A stretch of DNA of 64,000 bases from Marivita sp051251565 (GTDB taxonomy: Bacteria > Pseudomonadota > Alphaproteobacteria > Rhodobacterales > Rhodobacteraceae), in assembly GCF_051251565.1 (NCBI RefSeq), contig NZ_JBPOFB010000005.1, positions 62,001-126,000 on the forward strand, written 5' to 3'. Position numbers and translations under genes: made by a program. This document shows positions 36,468 to 45,542 of this stretch, piece after piece. The stretch's first letter is position 1; every line of letters starts with the position of its first letter. The notes beneath the pieces are model-generated. The model had not been told where the DNA came from. It saw only the letters and a list, made by a program, of their open reading frames with translations, and did not search any database.

Positions 36468-38720
36468 ATGGTGAGTTCGAACAAGATACTCACGGTATCC
36501 TACGGTACCTTTTCATGTACGCTCGAAGGGTTCGACAATTCCTTCGACACCATGAAAGCGATTGCGGAATATTTCCGTGATCTGGCGCAGGACGACCGCT
36601 ATTTTGGTGCAGAACCGCCCATCCCGGACGCAGAAATGCTGGCCCGGATCGCTGAACGTGAAATCGAACGGCGGGTCGAAGCCCGGTTCGAAAAGGGTAA
36701 CCTGGTTCTGCGCCCGACCGATGAGGCCGAGCCGCCGCAAGGGGATGTCGCGCCGGGACCGTCGTCGGATGCAGCCCTCGTGGGCGCGACAGTCGGGGTG
36801 GCTGCCACCGCACTGGCTGTCGCGGACACTGAGGAAGAGGTCGGGACACACGACCTGTCCACACTCGCGGTGGGTCTCGGCGATGTAGATATGACAAAGC
36901 TGGACATCCGTGACGACGCCGTCGCAACCGATGTTCTGGACCTGTCGGATATCGACCTGTCTGACCTGTCGCTTGAGACCGACGAAGACAGCGTCGTGAC
37001 TGCCGACGATGTTCTTGACGACGTCGAAGACACATCCGACATCTCCAGCATTGAAGACCTGATCGCAGAGCAAGGCAGTATTGCAGACCGTCTGGTCGCA
37101 GAGGCCGCACAAGACGCATTCGACGCGACCGAGATCGAACAGGCGTCCAAAGCGGCTGTTGTGACCGACAGCGTGGCCGACAAACTGCAACGCATCCGCG
37201 CTGTGGTGGCCTCCAAAACGCAAGCGGCACCAGACTATATCGAAGATGAACACGCCATGTCCGGCCCAGATGGCGACGGCAATGACGAAAACGATGCCGT
37301 TGATGCCGATCTGGCCCTCCCCGGCTTTGTCGACGCCACAGATGCGTCGGATGATGCAGAAGCAGTAGGCGACAATCTGTTCACCGACACCATTGCTGCG
37401 GTTGTGAACGACCAGATCGCGGCAGATGACGACGAATTTGATGATCAAGACGATGCGATCCTTCCGAATATGTCGTTCGACGACGAGGAGGACGACGCGC
37501 ATAGTGAACTCAAGGCCCTGCGCGCCAAGATTGCCCAACTCGAAGCGCAAGCCGCAGCCGCGCAGACCCCGGTGGATGAAGACACGGCAGCCTTGTTTGC
37601 TGCGCACGAAGACCATGACGAAGATGCGCCGCTGTTCTTTGACGAGGCTGATGACGAGGTCGACGTCGCGCCTGAACCGCTCATCGCGCGGGTCAGCAAA
37701 GCCAAACGCTCCGATGTCGAAGCTGCCCTCGCGGCAGGAGACCTTGAAGAATATGACGACGAGGACGAAGACGAAGACGATCTGCCTGACGCGCAAACAG
37801 CCCATCCTGTACCCGGCCGGGACAAAAGCACTCTGACCGCCGAACAAGAGGCCGAACTTGCCCGCGAACTGGCCGACTTGCACGCCGAGATCGAGCAGGA
37901 CGAAGATTGGGATTTCGACGACGACGACGAAACCGGCGACCTGTCCGCCTTCACCGAGGAACAGGAAGTAGCCGCGCACGCCAATGTCCGCAAAGCCGTC
38001 AAGATGACAAGCCCGGCGCGTGCAATGCTGACCGACACCTCGATCGAAGAGGACAACGGATCGGTGGACCGTCTGGCCGACAAGACCGAAACCGAAATGG
38101 ACGAACCCGAAGGCAACCGCCGCCGCAGCGCCATCGCGCACCTGCGCGCTGCTGTGGCCGCAACCAAGGCTGACCGGATTCTGGGGCTGAACAAGAAACC
38201 CGTGGATGAAGAAGTTCCCTACCGCGAAGATCTGGCCGATGCAGTGCGCCCACGTCGCCCCAAGGTCACCGAGGCACGTTCTGAACGCCCGGCACCGGTC
38301 CGTCCCGCGCCCCTGAAACTGGTGGCCGAACAGCGCGTCGATGCCGCGCCCAGCGCTGCAACTCCGGTGCGTCCGCGCCGCGTCATGCGCAACACCGACA
38401 CAGCAGACACCAGCGAGAGCATGGCTGCCGACGATACAGGCTTTGCCGAATTCGCCGACAATCAGGGGGCCCATACCCTGCCCGAACTGCTTGAAGCGGC
38501 GGCTGCCTATATGTCGTTTGTCGAAGGCCGCGATCAGTTCTCACGTCCGCAGCTTATGACGAAGCTGCTTCAGGCCGAAGGTGAAGCCAGCTCGCGCGAA
38601 GAACGTCTGCGCAGCTTTGGCCAGCTTCTCCGCGAGGGCAAGATCGAGAAGAAAGGCGGGGGTCGCTTTGCAGCCTCCGACAATATCGGCTTCAAACCGA
38701 AATCCCGCGCCGCCGGATAA
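36468..38720 (+). CDS. Large acidic protein of unknown function, 750 aa
   Basis: Three regions are visible. Residues 1-75 form a compact, probably folded block (ILTVSYGTFSCTLEGFDN, AIAEYFRDLAQDDRYF) ending in an Arg/Glu helix. Residues about 80-540 are extremely Asp/Glu-rich and low in complexity, with runs such as DDEDEDEDDLPD and DDDDETGDL, so probably disordered. A basic Pro/Arg/Ala linker (about 570-660) leads to a C-terminal helical block (LPELLEAAAAYMSFVEGRD...EGKIEKKGGGRF) resembling a winged helix. There is no signal peptide or membrane segment. I use ATG 36468 because upstream codons to 36384 do not resemble the rest. A strong terminator follows. Function unknown. Confidence 0.75.
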   Translation: MVSSNKILTVSYGTFSCTLEGFDNSFDTMKAIAEYFRDLAQDDRYFGAEPPIPDAEMLARIAEREIERRVEARFEKGNLVLRPTDEAEPPQGDVAPGPSSDAALVGATVGVAATALAVADTEEEVGTHDLSTLAVGLGDVDMTKLDIRDDAVATDVLDLSDIDLSDLSLETDEDSVVTADDVLDDVEDTSDISSIEDLIAEQGSIADRLVAEAAQDAFDATEIEQASKAAVVTDSVADKLQRIRAVVASKTQAAPDYIEDEHAMSGPDGDGNDENDAVDADLALPGFVDATDASDDAEAVGDNLFTDTIAAVVNDQIAADDDEFDDQDDAILPNMSFDDEEDDAHSELKALRAKIAQLEAQAAAAQTPVDEDTAALFAAHEDHDEDAPLFFDEADDEVDVAPEPLIARVSKAKRSDVEAALAAGDLEEYDDEDEDEDDLPDAQTAHPVPGRDKSTLTAEQEAELARELADLHAEIEQDEDWDFDDDDETGDLSAFTEEQEVAAHANVRKAVKMTSPARAMLTDTSIEEDNGSVDRLADKTETEMDEPEGNRRRSAIAHLRAAVAATKADRILGLNKKPVDEEVPYREDLADAVRPRRPKVTEARSERPAPVRPAPLKLVAEQRVDAAPSAATPVRPRRVMRNTDTADTSESMAADDTGFAEFADNQGAHTLPELLEAAAAYMSFVEGRDQFSRPQLMTKLLQAEGEASSREERLRSFGQLLREGKIEKKGGGRFAASDNIGFKPKSRAAG

Positions 38721-38741
38721 CACTGGCGACCGCGAACACCA

Positions 38742-38773
38742 AAAAGGTCGGACACATCTGTCCGACCTTTTTT
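38742..38773. terminator. Rho-independent terminator
   Basis: GGTCGGACA pairs with TGTCCGACC around CATC, flanked by A5 and T6. It ends the acidic-protein gene and can also serve the converging DUF2842 gene. Confidence 0.92.
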
Positions 38774-38790
38774 CGTTCTACCAGTGTTCG

Positions 38791-39012
38791 TCAGTCCTGC
38801 GTGCCCGGGTCCGCCTGACCGATCCCTTTGAACACAAACTTGAACGGCAGCGCCCACAAGATGCCAAGCACCACATAGACCAGCAGCTCCACCAGCAGCG
38901 GTGGCCGGTCCAGCATGTTGATCACCGTTACACAGGCAACGATATAAGCGGGCAACCCCACCAGCAGGATCACCAGTGACCAGCGTTTACGGGCCTTGTA
39001 ACTCAGCGCCAT
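38791..39012 (-). CDS. DUF2842 family small membrane protein
   Basis: A 73-residue protein with two hydrophobic helices (about 14-34 and 42-62) after a basic start (MALSYKARKRWS), matching DUF2842 of alphaproteobacteria. ATG at 39012 is used because AAGGGGGCG lies just upstream and it gives the family N terminus. Located 17 bases downstream of purA on the same strand, so it is probably co-transcribed. Function unknown. Confidence 0.83.
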   Translation of the reverse strand: MALSYKARKRWSLVILLVGLPAYIVACVTVINMLDRPPLLVELLVYVVLGILWALPFKFVFKGIGQADPGTQD

Positions 39013-39029
39013 CCGCGCCCCCTTTCGGC

Positions 39030-40325
39030 TCAATCCGCGAACGGGTCAGTCACGAGGATCGTGTCTTCCCGTTCCGGTGAGGTGGAAAGTAGCGCGACCG
39101 GGCATTCGATCAATTCCTCGATCCGGCGCACGTATTTGATTGCCTCCGCAGGCAAATCGACCCAGGACCGCGCGCCTTCTGTCGATTGCGACCAGCCGGG
39201 CATTTCCTCGTAGATCGGGGTGCACCGCGCCTGCTGATCCGCCGCCGTCGGCAGATAATCAAGCCGCGTGCCGTCCAGGTCATAGCCGACGCAAATCTTG
39301 AGTGTCTCAAACCCGTCCAGCACATCCAGCTTGGTCAGGGAAATCCCGTTCACACCGCTCGTGGCGCAGGTCTGGCGTACAAGGCAGGCATCGAACCAGC
39401 CGCAGCGCCGCTTGCGCCCGGTCGTGGTGCCAAACTCGTGCCCACGTTCGCCCAGACGCTGGCCGTCAGCATCGTCGAGTTCGGTCGGGAACGGCCCTTC
39501 ACCCACGCGGGTGGTGTAGGCTTTGACGATCCCCAGCACATAATCAATCGCGCCCGGCCCAAGGCCAACACCCGTCGCCGCCTGCCCCGCGATCACGTTG
39601 GACGAGGTCACAAATGGATAGGTGCCGAAATCAATATCAAGCAACGCGCCTTGCGCCCCTTCAAACAGGATGCGCTTGCCCGCCTTGCGCTTTTCGTTCA
39701 GCACTTTCCAGACGGGTGCGGCAAACGGCAGGATATGCTGCGCGATCTCGTTCAGTTGCGTCAAGAGCGCGTCGCGGTCCACGGGTGCAAAACCAAGCCC
39801 CTTGCGCAGCGGATCATGGTGCTGCAACGCGCGGTCCACCCGCGCTTCGAGCGTTGCCGGATCGGCCAGATCGGCGACCCGCACAGACCGACGGCCCACC
39901 TTATCCTCATAGGCCGGCCCGATCCCGCGCCCGGTGGTGCCGATCTTGGTGCCCTTGCTCGCCGCTTCTTCACGCGCTCGGTCCAGCTCTCCATGGATCG
40001 GCAGGATAAGCGGCGTGTTCTCGGCAATCATCAGGGTCTCAGGCGTGATTTCAACACCCTGCGCTCGGATCGTTGCGATCTCTTTCATCAGGTGCCACGG
40101 ATCAAGCACCACGCCATTGCCAATCACCGACAGCTTGCCACCGCGCACAACCCCGGACGGCAGCGCATGCAGCTTGTAAACCTTGCCATCGATCACCAGC
40201 GTATGACCAGCATTGTGCCCGCCCTGGAACCGGCAGATCACATCCGCCCGCTCGGACAGCCAGTCCACGATCTTGCCTTTGCCCTCGTCGCCCCACTGGG
40301 CACCCACGACCACCACATTTGCCAT
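39030..40325 (-). CDS. purA: Adenylosuccinate synthetase
   Basis: First committed step from IMP to AMP: GTP-driven condensation of IMP with aspartate. The 431 residues carry the GTP loop GAQWGDEGKGKIVDWL (8-23), GHNAGHTLV (near 40), and the conserved GPGIDYVLG/KAYTTRVGEGPFPTEL region near 265-285. TTGRKRRCGWFD is also intact. Complete at both ends. Confidence 0.98.
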   Translation of the reverse strand: MANVVVVGAQWGDEGKGKIVDWLSERADVICRFQGGHNAGHTLVIDGKVYKLHALPSGVVRGGKLSVIGNGVVLDPWHLMKEIATIRAQGVEITPETLMIAENTPLILPIHGELDRAREEAASKGTKIGTTGRGIGPAYEDKVGRRSVRVADLADPATLEARVDRALQHHDPLRKGLGFAPVDRDALLTQLNEIAQHILPFAAPVWKVLNEKRKAGKRILFEGAQGALLDIDFGTYPFVTSSNVIAGQAATGVGLGPGAIDYVLGIVKAYTTRVGEGPFPTELDDADGQRLGERGHEFGTTTGRKRRCGWFDACLVRQTCATSGVNGISLTKLDVLDGFETLKICVGYDLDGTRLDYLPTAADQQARCTPIYEEMPGWSQSTEGARSWVDLPAEAIKYVRRIEELIECPVALLSTSPEREDTILVTDPFAD

Positions 40326-40568
40326 GTCTTTAGACCTTTGCTGGAGTTCCGTCTGTCAAACCCGCGCCCGTATAGAGCGCAAACCCAAGAGTGGGAACCG
40401 GTTTTCCGCGCAAATCACGGCTTGGGTCAAAATCGCCCACCTGTGTGGACACCAACATCGCAAGGCCTGCCCGTTTGCAACAACCCCTATGCGATCCTGT
40501 TCCACCCCTCTGGACAGCCCCACATGGCTTGGGCCATCAGGATCCAAATCAATTGTGAAAGCCATAAG

Positions 40569-40967
40569 ATGACCGGATTTCTGCTGCGCTGGCTTTTCGC
40601 CCTTGTTCTCGTGTCGGCCACCTACAATCCGACTGAATACAATTTTGTTCGCTGGGCGCTGACCGACGGCCAGAACAGTCTGTCGATCACTGTCTTGACC
40701 GGCCTGGTGCTCTTGGTGGGCTACATCATCTACCTGCGCGCCACGCTGCGCTCTATCGGAGCGTTTGGCATGATGCTGATCCTCGCACTTGTCGGCGCGC
40801 TGCTCTGGGTGGCTTATGATTTTGGCCTGCTCGACCTGCAAAACCGCAATCTGACCGTCTGGATCGGCATCTTTGCCCTCTCCCTTGTTCTGGGCATCGG
40901 CCTAAGCTGGTCCATCGTGCGCCGTAAATTGTCGGGCCAGGCAGATGTGGATGACGTGGACGAATGA
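40569..40967 (+). CDS. Integral membrane protein, DUF6524-like
   Basis: A 132-residue protein with four hydrophobic helices (about 3-20, 40-60, 66-88, 98-118) and a short acidic tail. The N-terminal motif ATYNPTEYNFVRWAL, right after the first helix, fits the family I know as DUF6524; the assignment is from memory of the motif. A much longer open frame runs in from upstream but shadows purA on the opposite strand, so ATG 40569 is used. Function unknown. Confidence 0.72.
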   Translation: MTGFLLRWLFALVLVSATYNPTEYNFVRWALTDGQNSLSITVLTGLVLLVGYIIYLRATLRSIGAFGMMLILALVGALLWVAYDFGLLDLQNRNLTVWIGIFALSLVLGIGLSWSIVRRKLSGQADVDDVDE

Positions 40968-40970
40968 TCC

Positions 40971-41014
40971 CTTCTTCTTTTTGAAAAATATGCCAACGCG
41001 GCGCGTGGAACAGG
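40971..41014 (-). repeat. Intergenic repeat with ATATTTTT...AAGAAG core (copy 1)
   Basis: Read on the minus strand: CTGTTCC, a GC spacer, TTGGCATATTTTT, then AAAAAGAAGAAG. It aligns with the + strand element at 54488-54530 (CTGTTCC, GC spacer, TTGGGATATTTTT, then CCAAAGAAG). Confidence 0.5.
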
Positions 41015-41218
41015 CTCCACACCCACATGATGCGAACAACCTGCCACACGCGCCAAACCGAGGCACAGGCCGCAGGCTGACGCCGCGCACAACAGCGCGC
41101 GTCAACGCTCATTTTTCAAACCTGTAAAAACCACAAGTCAGGATCGCCCTTCACGGGTTGCACGATGCGCCACTTGCCCTTAGATACCCACCATTCATGA
41201 AAGGCACTCGGGACAGCC

Positions 41219-41593
41219 ATGGAAAACGTCGTTCTTATCATCCACCTCCTCCTCGCGCTTGCGCTGATCGGGGCCGTGCTGCTCCAGCGTTCTGACGGCG
41301 GGGGGCTTGGTGCCATGGGCGGCGGTGGCGGCGGGGCCGTGAGCACCCGGGCCGCAGCCACAGGGCTTGGCAAATTGACCTGGATTCTGGCAATCGCTTT
41401 TATCTGCACCTCGCTGACCCTCACGGTGATCGCGGCACAGAAAGCGTCTGGCAGCTCGATCATGGACCGCCTCACAACCGGCGGCAGCGACGCGGTCGAA
41501 GACACAGGTACCGGCGCGCTGGACACGGATGGCCTGTTGCCACCCCCGGCGTCGACGAACACAGACGCACCGCTGGTTCCGCGCGCCGACTGA
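41219..41593 (+). CDS. secG: Preprotein translocase subunit SecG
   Basis: Small membrane subunit of the SecYEG export channel. The 124 residues show two hydrophobic helices (about 2-20 and 58-76) separated by the typical LLQRSDGGGLGAMGGGGG loop. The C-terminal tail (about 80-124) is longer than in E. coli (110 aa total) and rich in Thr/Ala/Asp. It precedes pyrG as in many alphaproteobacteria, but a terminator-like hairpin separates them. Confidence 0.95.
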   Translation: MENVVLIIHLLLALALIGAVLLQRSDGGGLGAMGGGGGGAVSTRAAATGLGKLTWILAIAFICTSLTLTVIAAQKASGSSIMDRLTTGGSDAVEDTGTGALDTDGLLPPPASTNTDAPLVPRAD

Positions 41594-41614
41594 CGCAGCG
41601 ACCGGCCTGACCCC

Positions 41615-41645
41615 ACGCGCGGCCCAAACCGGTCGCGCGTTTTTC
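41615..41645 (+). terminator. Probable rho-independent terminator after secG
   Basis: ACGCGCG pairs with CGCGCGT over a 12-base loop (41615-41621 with 41634-41640), followed by TTTTTC. The stem is short, so strength is uncertain. Confidence 0.65.
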
Positions 41646-41817
41646 TTTGCGCCAACGGCCCACAATCCCTTGAGGCGCAACAGAGTAACGTAACATCATC
41701 TTGGGTTTGGCCTTGCAATTTGCTGCCGAATCCTCTAATGGTCAAATCCCGTGATGCTGCGCAGCAAAGTCTGCGCAGGTTGCATGATTTGCAAATGCTT
41801 CGCGGGAGATTTCCACT

Positions 41818-43461
41818 ATGGCACGCTTTATTTTCATCACCGGCGGCGTGGTGTCTTCTCTTGGCAAGGGCTTGGCTTCGGCAGCTCTCGGTGCTCTGCT
41901 GCAAGCGCGCGGCTTCTCGGTACGCCTGCGCAAACTCGACCCCTATCTGAACGTCGATCCGGGTACGATGTCGCCGTTTGAACATGGCGAAGTGTTCGTC
42001 ACCGATGATGGTGCAGAGACCGATCTGGACCTCGGCCATTACGAACGCTTCACCGGTGTGCCCGCCCGCAAGACAGATTCGATCAGCTCGGGCCGCATCT
42101 ATACCAATGTCCTCGAAAAAGAGCGGCGCGGCGATTACCTTGGTAAAACCATTCAGGTGATCCCGCATGTCACCAATGAAATCAAAGATTTCATCTCGAT
42201 CGGTGAGGACGAGGTCGATTTCATGCTCTGCGAAATCGGCGGCACCGTGGGCGATATCGAAGGCCTGCCTTTCTTTGAGGCGATCCGCCAGTTCGGTCAG
42301 GACAAACCGCGCGGCCAATGCATCTTTATGCATCTGACACTCCTGCCCTTCATCAAGGCCAGCGGAGAGCTCAAGACCAAGCCGACACAGCACAGCGTCA
42401 AGGAACTGCGTTCTATCGGCATTGCGCCTGACATCCTCGTCTGTCGCTCCGAGGGGCCGATTCCGGCCAAAGAACGCGAAAAACTGGCGCTTTTCTGCAA
42501 TGTCCGCCCCGACAGCGTCATTGCCGCGCAAGACCTCAAATCGATTTACGAAGCGCCGCTGGCCTATCACCGTGAAGGTCTGGACCAGGCTGTGCTGGAT
42601 GCGTTCCAGATCACGCCCGCGCCCAAACCCGCGCTCGAAAAATGGGAAGATGTGGCCGACCGCATTTACAACCCCGAAGGCGAAGTGAATGTCGCCATTG
42701 TCGGCAAATACGTGCAGCTTGAGGACGCCTACAAAAGCATCGCCGAGGCGCTCACCCATGGGGGCATGGCCAATCGGGTCAAGGTCAACGTGCAATGGGT
42801 CGATGCCGAGATTTTTGAGCGCGAAGACCCGGCGCCACATCTCGAAGGGTTTCACGCCATCCTGGTGCCCGGCGGTTTTGGCGAACGCGGCACCGAGGGC
42901 AAGATCAAGGCGGCGCAATTTGCCCGCGAACACAAAGTCCCCTATCTGGGCATCTGCCTTGGTATGCAGATGGCGGTGATCGAAGCCGCCCGCAACGTCG
43001 CCAAGCTGCCCGATGCCGGGTCAGAAGAATTTGACCACGAGGCCGGGAAAAAGCGTTTCACGCCAGTCGTTTATCACCTCAAGGAATGGGTGCAGGGCAA
43101 CCAGACCGTCAACCGCAGCGTGGCTGACGACAAAGGCGGCACCATGCGCCTTGGCGCCTATGACGCGGTGCTGACCGAAGGATCAAAAGTGGCGCAGGCC
43201 TACGGCACAACCACCATCGACGAACGCCACCGCCACCGCTACGAGGTGGATGTTGCGTTCCGCGCACAGCTCGAAGAGGCGGGATTGAAGTTCTCGGGCA
43301 TGAGCCCCGACGGCCGCCTGCCCGAGATCGTCGAATGGCCCGACCACCCGTGGTTCATCGGCGTCCAGTTCCACCCGGAACTGAAGTCGAAACCGTTTGA
43401 CCCGCATCCCCTGTTCAAGGATTTTGTCCGGGCGGCTAAGGATGTGTCGAGGTTGGTCTAG
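41818..43461 (+). CDS. pyrG: CTP synthase
   Basis: Converts UTP to CTP using glutamine or ammonia. The 547-residue enzyme has the amidoligase domain first (FIFITGGVVSSLGKGLASA at 4-22, DPYLNVDPGTMSPFEHGEVFV near 42) and the glutaminase domain after about residue 290, with nucleophile Cys in LGICLGMQMAV near 380 and the His/Glu pair in QFHPELKSKP near 520. Complete; GGGAG precedes the ATG. Confidence 0.98.
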   Translation: MARFIFITGGVVSSLGKGLASAALGALLQARGFSVRLRKLDPYLNVDPGTMSPFEHGEVFVTDDGAETDLDLGHYERFTGVPARKTDSISSGRIYTNVLEKERRGDYLGKTIQVIPHVTNEIKDFISIGEDEVDFMLCEIGGTVGDIEGLPFFEAIRQFGQDKPRGQCIFMHLTLLPFIKASGELKTKPTQHSVKELRSIGIAPDILVCRSEGPIPAKEREKLALFCNVRPDSVIAAQDLKSIYEAPLAYHREGLDQAVLDAFQITPAPKPALEKWEDVADRIYNPEGEVNVAIVGKYVQLEDAYKSIAEALTHGGMANRVKVNVQWVDAEIFEREDPAPHLEGFHAILVPGGFGERGTEGKIKAAQFAREHKVPYLGICLGMQMAVIEAARNVAKLPDAGSEEFDHEAGKKRFTPVVYHLKEWVQGNQTVNRSVADDKGGTMRLGAYDAVLTEGSKVAQAYGTTTIDERHRHRYEVDVAFRAQLEEAGLKFSGMSPDGRLPEIVEWPDHPWFIGVQFHPELKSKPFDPHPLFKDFVRAAKDVSRLV

Positions 43462-43491
43462 TTAATCAAACGAAAAAAACGTGCTGAGAAC

Positions 43492-44541
43492 CTATTCTGA
43501 ATACTTTTTTGCTGTTTCCCGCAAGCGATCAGCAAAATCGTATATCTCGTCAATAGAGGACAACGAAACGCGGTCTTCTTTTTCCTGATCGAAAAGACCC
43601 AGATACTTTTGTTTGCGATTGAAGTGTAGACGCGCGAGCGGCTTTCTATTGTTGTCGTCAACCAAGATGGCACAATAGGTTTTGGAATCTCGCAACCCGA
43701 CGCGGTTTACCTTTAATATGTCACGAACAATCGCTCGGACTGTGAGCATTCCTTCAATCTCTTCTTCCGTCGTCTCAATTCCATCGTCGTCAGGGATCGG
43801 CTGATCTTCAACATCGCTGGCGGTATCGTCACTTAAGGCGCTGCTGAGGCGTGATCTCACGCCATCTCTGACCAATTCTGAGAACGCTGTCTTCAAAGCT
43901 GACGAAATGATGTCCTTAACAGAAGCCGTGATCCTTCCTTCGTAGACCTTTCCTGCAAAAAGTCTCACAAGTTCATCCGAAGGCTCGGCCATTTCCTCTG
44001 TGAGCGACTGCTTTACGAGCGAAACATATTTCAGGCGCTCGGCATTCGCCAAAATGCGGTCAACATCAAAATTCTGCCGCTCAAATTTCCGTAATTCCGA
44101 AATCTTATTCGCGCCAAAGTCCAAAATGTCAAAAGTGAAGAATGGTCTTTTGTCCAGCTTATTAGGTTCTTCCAAATCTGAATAAAACTCGTAGACCTGT
44201 CCATTCGTCAGCAATGCAAAACGCGCCTTGGTGACAGTGAAGTATCTAAATAGCTGGGAAAGATGTTTCGAGTCGAGCTTTGTAGCCAAACCTTTTGCTT
44301 CGATGAGGATTCGAACCTCTCCATCAATCATTAAAGCGTAATCTACCTTCTCACCTTTTTTACCCACTGCATCGGCTGTGAATTCTGGGACCACTTCGGC
44401 CGGGTTAAAAATATCGTAACCCAGACCTTGAAGAAGCGGAAGAATGACTGAAGTTTTAACGGCTTCTTCAGTGGCTATTGTCGGTCCGTGGTCACGAACT
44501 CGGTTAGCCAAACTTGCCACCAGCTGATCCAGTGCAGACAT
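43492..44541 (-). CDS. Solitary HsdR_N-like restriction-endonuclease-fold protein (COG4748 type)
   Basis: A 349-residue protein whose first 190 residues match the N-terminal nuclease domain of type I restriction subunits (HSDR_N). The PD-(D/E)xK core is visible: Asp67 (KVDYAL), Glu81-Ala-Lys83 (ILIEAKG), and downstream HLSQLFRYFTVTKARFALLTNG. The C-terminal part (about 240-349, LARLHFNRKQKYLGLFD) is a separate small domain; no helicase, methyltransferase or specificity gene is nearby. AAGGAGA precedes ATG 44541. The gene is clearly AT-richer than its core neighbours pyrG and rlmJ (one 60-base line counted: 27 G+C versus 33 in a pyrG line), suggesting transfer. Defence role is inferred, not shown. 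Confidence 0.82.
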   Translation of the reverse strand: MSALDQLVASLANRVRDHGPTIATEEAVKTSVILPLLQGLGYDIFNPAEVVPEFTADAVGKKGEKVDYALMIDGEVRILIEAKGLATKLDSKHLSQLFRYFTVTKARFALLTNGQVYEFYSDLEEPNKLDKRPFFTFDILDFGANKISELRKFERQNFDVDRILANAERLKYVSLVKQSLTEEMAEPSDELVRLFAGKVYEGRITASVKDIISSALKTAFSELVRDGVRSRLSSALSDDTASDVEDQPIPDDDGIETTEEEIEGMLTVRAIVRDILKVNRVGLRDSKTYCAILVDDNNRKPLARLHFNRKQKYLGLFDQEKEDRVSLSSIDEIYDFADRLRETAKKYSE

Positions 44542-44669
44542 AACGCTCTCCTTCTTTAATGTTCTGGAAATCGTTAACACTGATTTGTCCATTTTCAACA
44601 CCTTCGGCAGAATTGCGTGAATAAAAATCACACTTAAGTTGTGCGAAGAAAGGAACAAAACGGGCTTAG

Positions 44670-44689
44670 GGTGCGTGCTCGCACGCACC
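44670..44689. repeat. Perfect palindrome GGTGCGTGC-TC-GCACGCACC
   Basis: A perfect 9-bp inverted repeat with a two-base centre, between the divergent nuclease gene and rlmJ. A shorter relative TGCGTGCACGCA occurs at 26899-26910 ahead of the Do protease gene. No T-run; likely an interspersed palindrome or operator. Confidence 0.55.
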
Positions 44690-44774
44690 GCCAAACGCGG
44701 CGTCCCTGCCAGCGGCCAAAATAGCGCGCGCCCCCCTCTACCACCGCCCCCAAAACTGCCCTATCACCGCCCGC

Positions 44775-45542
44775 ATGCTGTCATATCAACACATCTATCA
44801 CGCGGGAAATGCCGCAGACGTCCACAAGCACGCAGCGCTTGCGCTGGTGCTCGATTACCTGACGCGCAAGGACAAACCGCTCAGCTATCTTGAAACCCAT
44901 GCCGGGCGCGGGCTGTACGATCTATCCGCCCCCGAAGCGGTGAAAACCGGCGAAGCGGCGCAGGGCATTGCCCGGCTGCACGCCAGCTTCGCCAAAGACC
45001 ATCCCTATACCACAGCGCTTGCCGCAACGCCGGACGGCCTCTACCCCGGTTCCCCGGCCATTGCGCGCGCGCTTTTGCGCCCCACCGACACACTGCATCT
45101 GGCCGAGCTGCACCCGCAGGAATACGCCGCTTTGCGCCAAAACCTGCGTGGGCCGCATATTCAGACCTATAATCAGGACGGCCTCGAACTGGCCCAAAGC
45201 CTGTGCCCCCCCACACCCCGGCGGGGCGTGATGCTGGTGGACCCGTCCTACGAGATCAAGGCCGATTACGCCCAGATCCCCAAATGGCTGTCGGCGCTGA
45301 CCCGCAAATGGAATGTCGGCATCGTGATGATCTGGTACCCGATCCTCAATTCAGGCGCGCAGGCCCCGATGGTGCGCGCGCTGCAAAGCGACCACCCAGA
45401 GGCGCTCACCCACGAGGTCCGCTTTCCCCCGGCGCGGGACGGGCACCGCATGGTCGGGTCCGGCCTGTTTGTCGTGAACCCGCCTTACGGCTTGGCGAGC
45501 GATCTCAGACGCCTGACCGCACTGTTCAGGGCGCTGGGATGA
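44775..45542 (+). CDS. rlmJ: 23S rRNA (adenine(2030)-N6)-methyltransferase RlmJ
   Basis: Methylates A2030 of 23S rRNA. The 255-residue protein begins with MLSYQHIYHAGNAADVHKH, has the SAM region LETHAGRGLYDL near 40, and the catalytic motif as VDPSYEIKADY near 155. The E. coli enzyme has DPPYE at this point; Ser replacing the second position Pro is a tolerated variation in amino-methyltransferases. Its stop overlaps the next ATG (ATGA). Confidence 0.94.
   Translation: MLSYQHIYHAGNAADVHKHAALALVLDYLTRKDKPLSYLETHAGRGLYDLSAPEAVKTGEAAQGIARLHASFAKDHPYTTALAATPDGLYPGSPAIARALLRPTDTLHLAELHPQEYAALRQNLRGPHIQTYNQDGLELAQSLCPPTPRRGVMLVDPSYEIKADYAQIPKWLSALTRKWNVGIVMIWYPILNSGAQAPMVRALQSDHPEALTHEVRFPPARDGHRMVGSGLFVVNPPYGLASDLRRLTALFRALG

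Noticed and set aside
36513..38474. Long minus-strand open frame (653 codons) opposite the acidic protein
   Set aside because: It is the reading of GAN/GAY-rich codons on the other strand; its product is Cys/Gly/Phe-rich without any motif, and the plus-strand gene has a start, terminator and better codon pattern.
39186..40568. Upstream part of the long plus-strand frame ending in the DUF6524-like protein
   Set aside because: This part is antisense to purA; the true start is ATG 40569, where the protein-like sequence begins.
41116..42933. Long minus-strand open frame (605 codons) opposite pyrG
   Set aside because: pyrG on the plus strand is certain; the antisense frame has no recognisable domain and reflects GC-rich third positions.
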